From Desulfobulbaceae bacterium (GTDB taxonomy: Bacteria; Desulfobacterota; Desulfobulbia; Desulfobulbales; SURF-16): a stretch of 47,860 bases of DNA. This document shows positions 20,628 through 26,479 of the stretch, piece after piece; within the stretch, counting starts at the first letter, position 1; every line of letters begins with the position of its first letter. The notes under the pieces were generated by a model. It was not told where the DNA came from. It saw nothing but the letters and a program-made list of their open reading frames with translations, and did not search any database. The translations under genes and the position numbers were made by a program. The stretch lies in assembly GCA_002868945.1 (NCBI GenBank), contig PKTX01000007.1:1-47860 (forward strand), in the 5' to 3' direction.

Positions 20628-20969
20628 ATGCCCCTCAGAAATTTCCCAGCGGGTGTCAAGGCCTTTGCCCTTCAGGTTTATACACGTCCCAAGGATAAAC
20701 GGGTCCTGCGGGAAACCCATGTCGCCTTCACCGGCACACCGCAGCATCATTACCATGATGACGATAAAATCATTCTGGTAACAGATCCCTTTAGCAGCAA
20801 CACCTTTTACTATGAGTTTTTCACCAAGGATATCTCCTTTGTGGAAGAGGTGGGCACCACGGTTACCCTGGATGGCGAAGCCCTGCCCATCATGCGCCTC
20901 TGGGTCAAGAAGAAGAGTATAGGAGTGCGCTGTACCCCCTTTGTGGTGGCAGATACCACCCAGCGCTAA
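20628..20969 (+). CDS. Conserved small cytoplasmic protein, about 113 residues, function unassigned
   Basis: Start chosen at ATG 20628 (MPLRNFPAGVKAFALQVYTR); ATG 20616 is an alternative four codons upstream and lies closer to the AAGG at 20612. The protein is soluble, with a conserved-looking core: HVAFTGTPQHHYHDDDKIILVTDP, then SNTFYYEF and MRLWVKKKSIGVRCTPFVV. From memory, similar short proteins in Desulfobacterota are sometimes labelled inorganic pyrophosphatase Ppa, but they lack a motif I can verify, so I do not assert that function. The gene begins immediately after the mobile element, which may have replaced its native promoter. Confidence 0.65.
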   Translation: MPLRNFPAGVKAFALQVYTRPKDKRVLRETHVAFTGTPQHHYHDDDKIILVTDPFSSNTFYYEFFTKDISFVEEVGTTVTLDGEALPIMRLWVKKKSIGVRCTPFVVADTTQR

Positions 20970-21285
20970 CAGTCGCTTAAAAAAGAGAGCGAGCCCACTA
21001 TTTTTTCAAGCGGGCTGCTCAAAACACCCTGACCCCGGGCAGTGAGAGGCACAAGGTCAGGGGTTCGCTTTTGCCGGCAGGCAGTGCGCCAGATTTGTCC
21101 CTCGATAAGCTCCCTTCCCCTTTTTTGTGCGCCAAAGAGCGCCTTCTCCTCGATGCACGCCCCCGGTCCACTCCTCTGGGCCACGCTATCTCTGCACCTC
21201 TTGTCACGCCATGACCTGGTTTGGCAGGGTAACCACCCTCCAGCAGGCTCGGCATTGCCGGGCCATGCAATGGCATGGGGTTGTG

Positions 21286-21331
21286 TTGCGTTTTTGCAAT
21301 ACTTCCACGGGGCAGGGTTGCGCAGTCGCAA
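21286..21331 (+). promoter_or_regulatory. Paired palindromic activator sites (UAS) upstream of the 21507 gene
   Basis: Site 1 TTGCGTTTTTGCAA (21286-21299) and site 2 TTGCGCAGTCGCAA (21318-21331) both fit TTGCR-N4-YGCAA. Their starts are 32 bp apart, about three helical turns. The second ends 79 bp before the GG of the sigma-54 promoter. The same arrangement is found at three other operons in this window. Confidence 0.75.
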
Positions 21332-21408
21332 GACACCCGGCAGCCGTGATCCGGCCCGCCTCTTTGTAACATTATGAAATTATATCTAAAAAAGAAAATA
21401 AGAGCCTG

Positions 21409-21423
21409 TGGCACATAATATGT
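21409..21423 (+). promoter_or_regulatory. Sigma-54 promoter of the 21507 gene
   Basis: TGGCACATAATATGT has a perfect -24 TGGCAC block and, after ten bases, GT in place of the usual -12 GC. It lies 84 bp before the start codon. Confidence 0.65.
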
Positions 21424-21506
21424 AAAGCTCTTTAACATACCTTGAAGAAACGAACCTTTTTTATAGAAGAGGATTTAAGACCAATCTTTGCCACCGGAGA
21501 AGGATC

Positions 21507-21938
21507 ATGACTCATTACCTGATTTTCCTGGCCCTGATACCCATTGCCTCTTTTCAGCTGTGCAGAATGTTTGCTCCGGGCCGCCTCTGGCTCTGGACCG
21601 GGCTGACCGTGGGCGCTGTCATTGCCCCGGTGAGCCAGGGTCTTGTCGAGTACACCATGATCCCGCTTATCGGCGGTATGCTGGGTCTGATGGGGGCCAT
21701 CTTCAACATGATCCACGGGTCCGTGGGGTACTTTCTCCTGGCCGCCTGTGACATCTTTCAACCCGGTGCTGTGCTTGATGGTTCGCAGTTGACCATGATG
21801 AACCTGGTTAATGGGGCCATCTGGACGATTTATTACGGCCTGGTCGGCTATCGCATCGATGTCAAGGCAGCCAGGAAGACATCCGCAAAATATGTTGTGG
21901 TGGGCGCCGCCAAACTCAAGCATGGTGAAGAGTTCTAA
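21507..21938 (+). CDS. Integral membrane protein, paralogue of the 23318 protein
   Basis: A 143-residue protein with about four hydrophobic helices. It shares a layout with the product at 23318-23743: MxxYLIxLAxIPxxxF at the N-terminus, then VIAPVSQGLVEYTMIPLIG, NMIHGSVGYFLL and VNGAIWTIYYGLVGYRIDVK near the C-terminus. A histidine in the HGSxGYF motif is conserved in both and could be functional. The family is not one I can name. The ribosome binding site GGAGAAGG precedes the ATG. The paired palindromes and sigma-54 promoter upstream place it in the same regulon as the cytochromes, so a role in membrane electron transfer is a reasonable inference, not shown. Confidence 0.75.
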   Translation: MTHYLIFLALIPIASFQLCRMFAPGRLWLWTGLTVGAVIAPVSQGLVEYTMIPLIGGMLGLMGAIFNMIHGSVGYFLLAACDIFQPGAVLDGSQLTMMNLVNGAIWTIYYGLVGYRIDVKAARKTSAKYVVVGAAKLKHGEEF

Positions 21939-22168
21939 ACGGGCCGCAGCCGGGACACCTTCCGATGCAATAATGCGGCAGGCCGTCCTGACCTGGAAAG
22001 AAGGCGGCAACGAACGGCCCTGTCGTTGCTGCCGCGGTTTTCTTCTGATCAACCAGGTGGCCGGTCCGGCAGCCTCTCTTCCCCTGTCCCGCCACCCCGA
22101 AGGTCCGCAGCCTGCCCGGTGTGGAGGGTATATCTTGCACATCTGCAATGGTGATGGGGTCCTAAAAG

Positions 22169-22381
22169 GACCATCTTGAAGAGGTGCTCTTTCGGAGTCT
22201 CGCAGGCTCGCTTACCAGCCCGTTGAAAAACTACTGCGCTCGAAGGTCTCTCATCGTCGCTATCTGCTGATGCGTCGTCTTTCCCAGCCTCAGCTTCGCT
22301 CGCTACCGTTTTTCAACGGGCTGGTAGCTGGCCGATTTTTTCGGCGCTACGAAAATAAAAGATCTCATTATTCAAGATACC
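22169..22381. mobile_element. MITE-like element, family C copy 2, interrupted by a family A element
   Basis: Ends GACCATCTTGAA and ATTATTCAAGATACC match family C. The flanks share AAAAG (TAAAAG left, CAAAAG right), a probable imperfect target duplication. At 22216-22323 a complete family A element is nested inside. Next to the nested element the module GGAGTCTCGCAGGCTCGCTTACC (22195-22216) occurs, which is also present inverted in family C copy 3. Confidence 0.72.
22216..22323. mobile_element. MITE-like inverted-repeat element, family A copy 2 (nested)
   Basis: Begins CAGCCCGTTGAAAAAC and ends GTTTTTCAACGGGCTG, 108 bp in all. The flanks are TTAC and GTAG, so no clean direct duplication is seen here, unlike copies 1 and 3. 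It has no coding capacity. Confidence 0.75.
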
Positions 22382-22435
22382 CAAAAGTCAATTCCGTTGA
22401 CGGCTGCTTCCCGACAAACGAGTGAGTGCCAGATT

Positions 22436-23062
22436 ATGAGCAATGCGGCCTCTGTTGTTCCAGCCCTTGAGATCCTTGAGAGTATAGCCCTGGCCGTTTT
22501 TACGGTGGACCGGGCCTGGCGGATAACCTCCTTTAACAGGGGGGCCGAGGAGTTACTCGGCGTCAAGCGTCGAAACGTCTGCGGCGCCCCTTGTTCCGAT
22601 GTTTTTCACTCATCCCTGTGCCGGCATCACTGTCCCCTGCAAAATGCCTTCAGCAGCGGCACTCCCACCATGGTCAGAAATGCCGTGGTGGCCGACAACC
22701 AGGGCCATGGCGTGCCGGTTACCGTGTCAGCATCCCTGCTGCGCAATAACCAGGGCGCCGTTATCGGCGGCGTCGAGGTCTTTCAGGATCTGCGCCTGTT
22801 GGGGGAGCAGGCCGGTACCATGGAGCATGTGCTCCGGGATTTTGAGGCCCAAACCCTGCTTGCCGCCCTGGAGCGCAACAAAAATAACCGCACCGCTGCA
22901 GCCCGGGAGCTTGGAATTCACAAGAGCACCTTTTTCCGAAAGATCAAAAGCCTTGGCATTGACCTGCCGCAGGAGGACGGTCGTTTTCGTCTCTGCCCGG
23001 GCGGCGATAACCGCCGGGAGGGTATGGTGCCGGCCGCGCCGCAAAATGCATCGAACCGGTAA
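22436..23062 (+). CDS. PAS domain plus Fis-type HTH regulator without AAA+ domain
   Basis: From ATG 22436 the 208-residue product has one PAS domain (about residues 12-125) and a Fis-type helix-turn-helix (LLAALERNKNNRTAAARELGIH..., about 137-172). The PAS domain carries C53-x8-C62-x3-C66 with an extra C49, the same spacing as the four PAS repeats of the sigma-54 activator at 26480-28948. The HTH also resembles the activator's. The central AAA+ domain that contacts sigma-54 is absent, so it cannot itself open promoters. It may compete for the same palindromes or form mixed oligomers. An upstream TTG at 22397 is possible, but this ATG is more natural. It ends just before the palindrome pair that serves the next operon. 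Confidence 0.82.
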   Translation: MSNAASVVPALEILESIALAVFTVDRAWRITSFNRGAEELLGVKRRNVCGAPCSDVFHSSLCRHHCPLQNAFSSGTPTMVRNAVVADNQGHGVPVTVSASLLRNNQGAVIGGVEVFQDLRLLGEQAGTMEHVLRDFEAQTLLAALERNKNNRTAAARELGIHKSTFFRKIKSLGIDLPQEDGRFRLCPGGDNRREGMVPAAPQNASNR

Positions 23063-23068
23063 ACATGG

Positions 23069-23115
23069 TTGCACTTGTGCAATGGCAAGCATGGCCGTTG
23101 CTTGCATTTGTGCAA
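23069..23115 (+). promoter_or_regulatory. Paired palindromic activator sites (UAS) upstream of the 23318 operon
   Basis: Site 1 TTGCACTTGTGCAA (23069-23082) and site 2 TTGCATTTGTGCAA (23102-23115) have starts exactly 33 bp apart. Both keep the outer TTGCA and TGCAA perfectly. The second ends 80 bp before the -24 GG. Confidence 0.85.
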
Positions 23116-23149
23116 TCTTTGTCGGCGCCGGCGCTGGTGTCTTTTTTTC

Positions 23150-23162
23150 TAACATGTTGAAT
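23150..23162 (-). promoter_or_regulatory. Possible IHF site between UAS and promoter
   Basis: TAACATGTTGAAT matches the complement of the IHF consensus WATCAA-N4-TTR with one mismatch. It lies midway between the palindromes and the sigma-54 promoter, where IHF bending is commonly needed. Confidence 0.4.
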
Positions 23163-23193
23163 ATAGGTTATTTATGTCTTGTCTAGCAAGGGT

Positions 23194-23209
23194 TGGCATA
23201 CTACCTGCT
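23194..23209 (+). promoter_or_regulatory. Sigma-54 promoter of the 23318 operon
   Basis: TGGCATACTACCTGCT has GG and GC separated by exactly ten bases, matching the -24/-12 consensus, and closely resembles the promoter at 24472-24487. Confidence 0.85.
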
Positions 23210-23317
23210 ATGTTTATAGATATCCCCGGCAAGTGCAGTACCTGAAGGGGAAAGAGGTGATGATAAAAACATACAAGCCTTTTGAGACATAGAAACCCTT
23301 TAGAAGGAGGTTAGATC

Positions 23318-23743
23318 ATGAACCAATACCTTATCCTGTTGGCCATTATTCCACTCTCTGTTTTTCATCTGAGCAAAATGATGAATCCGCGCCGGCGCTG
23401 GCTCCTTTCCGGATTTGCCACCGGTCTCGTTATTGCGCCGGTGAGCATGGGGCTTATTGAATTCACCTATGTACCCATCATCGGCAAGGCCCTTGGTCTG
23501 GTCGGCGTGGTCGGGAATCTGATTCACGGCTCCATCGGCTACTTCTTCCTTGTCACCTTTGGCGGCCTGGAGCCGGGGGTGCTGCTCTCCACCTCGCAGC
23601 TGATCACCATCAACCTGGTGAATGCCGGCATCTGGGGGGCCTACTACGGCATGGTGGGTTATAACATTGATGCCAAACTTGCCACACAAGAGGCTCCGGC
23701 AGCAGAAGAGGAGCTCAAGGGCCTGAAACACAGGGTTGCCTGA
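23318..23743 (+). CDS. Integral membrane protein, paralogue of the 21507 protein
   Basis: A 141-residue protein with about four membrane helices and a hydrophilic, Glu/Lys-rich C-terminal tail (EAPAAEEELKG). Conserved with its paralogue: MNQYLILLAIIPLSVFHLSKMMNP at the start, VIAPVSMGLIEFTYVPIIGKALG, NLIHGSIGYFFL and INLVNAGIWGAYYGMVGYNID. It has a very strong ribosome binding site (AAGGAGG). A small membrane protein gene follows after 75 bp and is probably co-transcribed. The family is not recognised. The sigma-54 promoter and neighbouring cytochrome genes suggest a part in a membrane redox module. Confidence 0.78.
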   Translation: MNQYLILLAIIPLSVFHLSKMMNPRRRWLLSGFATGLVIAPVSMGLIEFTYVPIIGKALGLVGVVGNLIHGSIGYFFLVTFGGLEPGVLLSTSQLITINLVNAGIWGAYYGMVGYNIDAKLATQEAPAAEEELKGLKHRVA

Positions 23744-23818
23744 CAAACGAACATGGGCGCCGCGCAATGGCCGCGCCCATCTTTTTAAGACGCGATTTTT
23801 AGAAACGGAGAAACGACC

Positions 23819-24040
23819 ATGTTACATCTTGCAGACGCCAAAAATAAACCGTCCATGAGCCGGTCTCATCACCACGCCGATACCGGTGATGACATGAGCC
23901 TTGCCGGTCTCACCATTGTAGTTGTCCTGGCCACCTTCATCGGTCTCTGGGGGATCAGCTGCCTGGCCTCCGGCCTTATCAAGGGTGGCGGCCTCATTGG
24001 CCTGGGCAGTGCCTGGCTTTCCGCTATCTTCGGTATGTAG
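23819..24040 (+). CDS. Small single-helix membrane protein with His/Asp-rich N-terminus
   Basis: 73 residues: a hydrophilic N-terminal part with HHHADTGDD, then one long hydrophobic segment (LAGLTIVVVLATFIGLWGISCLA) and a Gly-rich second hydrophobic patch (GGGLIGLGSAWLSAIFGM). A ribosome binding site (CGGAG) precedes the ATG. It sits 75 bp after the membrane protein gene in the sigma-54 operon. It could be an accessory subunit that stabilises a membrane complex; no family is recognised. Confidence 0.68.
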   Translation: MLHLADAKNKPSMSRSHHHADTGDDMSLAGLTIVVVLATFIGLWGISCLASGLIKGGGLIGLGSAWLSAIFGM

Positions 24041-24345
24041 GGGGGGCGGCACGAGCTCCCCACACCGAAGAGCTGCTAACCCATACTCTCTTCACCCCCT
24101 CGTACATGGCGGCAGGGCGCGAATATCTCCCTGCCGCCCTTTTTTTATGCGGCAGATGCCACTTTGTGCGGCCCGGCAGCTTCGGATCTTCCCGAGTTTT
24201 AGGGCGCTGCGTCTTACTGGTCGAACCGTAGCAGACAAACAGGGTGGACCTGCCTGGCCATCCCTCCATGCCCCTCAGTTTTTTTATGCCGTAACATATC
24301 GTCCGGCCGTGTGCTGTCAGGGCAGGACCGCGTCCGCGGCTACGG

Positions 24346-24392
24346 TTGCAAAAATGCAACTGTGCCATCCTGTTATGGTTGCGTTGTTGCAA
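24346..24392 (+). promoter_or_regulatory. Paired palindromic activator sites (UAS) upstream of the cytochrome operon
   Basis: Site 1 TTGCAAAAATGCAA (24346-24359) and site 2 TTGCGTTGTTGCAA (24379-24392) have starts exactly 33 bp apart. Each is extended by G on the left and C on the right. The second ends 81 bp before the -24 GG. The surrounding gap 24041-24588 holds no gene. Confidence 0.85.
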
Positions 24393-24428
24393 CCGTAGCC
24401 GCCGGTGGCAGTGAGACCAGTTTTGATA

Positions 24429-24441
24429 TAACCAATTGATA
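24429..24441 (-). promoter_or_regulatory. IHF consensus site between UAS and cytochrome promoter
   Basis: On the minus strand TATCAATTGGTTA matches the IHF consensus WATCAA-N4-TTR at every fixed position. It lies between the paired palindromes and the sigma-54 promoter in an AT-rich stretch, as expected for a DNA-bending site. Confidence 0.6.
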
Positions 24442-24471
24442 TAAAACAATTTATTTAAAATGGAGAGGCCG

Positions 24472-24487
24472 TGGCATAGTAGATGCT
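24472..24487 (+). promoter_or_regulatory. Sigma-54 promoter of the cytochrome operon
   Basis: TGGCATAGTAGATGCT keeps GG and GC ten bases apart. It lies about 100 bp before the cytochrome c start codon. Confidence 0.85.
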
Positions 24488-24588
24488 AGGTAATGGTAGC
24501 AAGCAATGAAGCCGTGCCGGGCGGACCAGCCGAATAGGCAGGCACCCTCTTCAAGATACCTAATGAGAGAACAGGAGATCAGCCAAAA

Positions 24589-25692
24589 ATGAAGAAACTC
24601 AAAGAAGCAGCTCGATCCAGCGGTCTACTTTTCCTTTTTGTTTTTCTGGCCTGGCCCGCCCTGGTGACGGCCATGGATAATGGCGAATGTTTTGACTGTC
24701 ACAGTGACGAGACCCTGACCAGGGAGAATAATGAGCATGGCCATATCAACAATCTCCTTTTTGTCGATGAGGGCCGTTTTAATCGTTCCGTCCATCACAT
24801 CAGCGGACTCTTCTGTGTTGATTGCCACACCGATATAGAGGCGCTTGATTATGACAACGAGGTGCCGCATGCCAGGCAGCTGGCGCCGGTGCAGTGCGGC
24901 AACTGCCATAGTGAGTCTGAGGCCGCCTTTGCCGAAAGCGCCCATATGCAAATTCGCAGCAAGGGCATCAGCATGACCTGTTATGCCTGTCACGATTACC
25001 ACTATGTCAGCTATCTGGCCGGTGCCTCTGTTGCGGAGCGCGAGGATAATTTTTGCGCCAAGTGCCACAACCCGCACCGGAGCCATGACTGGTTGCCGAA
25101 AAAAGAGGAGCACTTTGCCTTTGTCGAATGCACGGTCTGTCATGCCCCGGAGGTACCGCGCCATATTCACCTCAAGTTCTTCGACCTGATGACCAACAAG
25201 TATTATCAGGGAGATGAAATCCTTGAGATTCTGGGAATCAGCTATGAGCAGTTCATGCCCCTGCTCGACACGGACAAGAACGGTATCCTCAGCCGTCAGG
25301 AGTTTGAGGCCCTGGAGCTCATGCTGCGCCAGAAAAACGTGCATGCCATTTTTCACGTGGAGTTGGTGGCGGAGATGGATCCGGCCGCCCACCAGGTCAC
25401 GGCGGAGGGCGCCGAACGCAACTGTGAAAAATGCCATACGCCGGAATCACCATATTTTAATGCCGTTACCATTGCCCTGCCCAATAAGGACGGCAGTGTC
25501 GATCATCACCGGGTGGAGCGGGCCGTTCTGGAGAGCTACAGTCTCAGGCATTTTTATATCTATGCCGGCACCAGGGTAAAGCTGCTGGACTTGATCGGTA
25601 TTGTGCTCTTGGGCGGCGCGGCCTGCGGGGTGCTCGGTCACTTGACCATCCGTGTCCTGACCATTCGCCTGCGTCGTAATAAAGACAAGTAA
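24589..25692 (+). CDS. Seven-haem c-type cytochrome with EF-hand and C-terminal membrane anchor
   Basis: The 367-residue protein has a signal peptide (LLFLFVFLAWPALVTAM) and seven CxxCH haem sites: CFDCH, CVDCH, CGNCH, CYACH, CAKCH, CTVCH and, after a gap, CEKCH. Between the sixth and seventh sites lies DTDKNGILSRQE (about residues 225-236), a good EF-hand calcium loop. Near the C-terminus a hydrophobic helix (LLDLIGIVLLGGAACGVLGHL) followed by Arg/Lys anchors it to the inner membrane, leaving the haems periplasmic. The next gene, 24 bp on, encodes a b-type cytochrome, so together they probably exchange electrons between the quinone pool and periplasmic haems. Direction and partner are unknown. 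Confidence 0.88.
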   Translation: MKKLKEAARSSGLLFLFVFLAWPALVTAMDNGECFDCHSDETLTRENNEHGHINNLLFVDEGRFNRSVHHISGLFCVDCHTDIEALDYDNEVPHARQLAPVQCGNCHSESEAAFAESAHMQIRSKGISMTCYACHDYHYVSYLAGASVAEREDNFCAKCHNPHRSHDWLPKKEEHFAFVECTVCHAPEVPRHIHLKFFDLMTNKYYQGDEILEILGISYEQFMPLLDTDKNGILSRQEFEALELMLRQKNVHAIFHVELVAEMDPAAHQVTAEGAERNCEKCHTPESPYFNAVTIALPNKDGSVDHHRVERAVLESYSLRHFYIYAGTRVKLLDLIGIVLLGGAACGVLGHLTIRVLTIRLRRNKDK

Positions 25693-25716
25693 ATATGAGC
25701 ATAGGGAGACGTTGAA

Positions 25717-26334
25717 ATGAGCGAAAAAATGATATACATTCACCCGGCTCCGGTGCGGGTCTGGCATTGGATCCATGCTGCGGGCATTGTCGCCCTGGTG
25801 ATCACCGGTTTCCAGATTCGCTACGCCGAAATGTTGGGTATAATGCCCCTCAGGGATGCCATAACCCTGCATAACTATGTCGGCTTTATGGTGATTATAG
25901 ATTACTTTATCTGGCTTGGTTATTACCTGGGCACCGGCAAGATAAAGATCTACTTCCCGGACCTGCGTACCTTTGTGCCCAATGCCATCAGGCAGGCCAA
26001 GTATTATGGCTTCGGTATCTTCAAGGGCGACCCCAACCCCCATGTCATGACACCGGACAATAAGTTCAACGCCCTGCAGCAAAAGGCGTATGTGGGGTTG
26101 ATGTTCATGCTGTTACCGGCCCAGATGATCTCCGGTGTCTTCCTGTGGCGTGTCAAGGGTTATGCCGATTATGTCCACCTGCTGGGCGGTATTAAGATCA
26201 TTGACACCATCCACGTCATCCTCTTTTTCTTCTTTGCCTCCTTCCTCATCGCCCACTGTTACCTGGCCACCCTGGGGCATACCCCCCTGGCCCATTTTAA
26301 GGCCATGTTCACCGGCTATGAGGAGCATCATTAA
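25717..26334 (+). CDS. Di-haem cytochrome b (hydrogenase/formate dehydrogenase gamma-like)
   Basis: A 205-residue membrane protein with four or five helices. Histidines suitable for haem b are seen in VWHWIHAAGIVALVITGF (first helix), LHNYVGFMV (second), IDTIHVILFFFFASFLIAHCY (last), the pattern of the cytochrome b561/Ni-Fe-hydrogenase b-subunit family. Such subunits link membrane quinones to periplasmic redox partners. It follows the multihaem cytochrome by 24 bp with ribosome binding site AGGGAGA, so the two form an operon. Ends HH. Confidence 0.88.
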   Translation: MSEKMIYIHPAPVRVWHWIHAAGIVALVITGFQIRYAEMLGIMPLRDAITLHNYVGFMVIIDYFIWLGYYLGTGKIKIYFPDLRTFVPNAIRQAKYYGFGIFKGDPNPHVMTPDNKFNALQQKAYVGLMFMLLPAQMISGVFLWRVKGYADYVHLLGGIKIIDTIHVILFFFFASFLIAHCYLATLGHTPLAHFKAMFTGYEEHH

Positions 26335-26404
26335 GGGGCTACTCCATCCCGGAGGGACGGTTGCAGGGCCGGATTGCGCGAAAGCGGCCGGTCGAGTGAA
26401 AAGA

Positions 26405-26442
26405 AGATCACCCCGTCGGCACATGCCGGCGGGGTGATCTTT
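26405..26442. terminator. Terminator between the cytochrome operon and the sigma-54 activator
   Basis: AGATCACCCC at 26405-26414 pairs with GGGGTGATCT at 26431-26440, with GTCGGC/GCCGGC-like inner pairing, followed by TTTT. It lies between two converging genes and can serve the plus strand. Confidence 0.8.
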
Positions 26443-26479
26443 TGTGGGGCGGGCCGATAGCGGCGCAAAGCGGCAGCGC

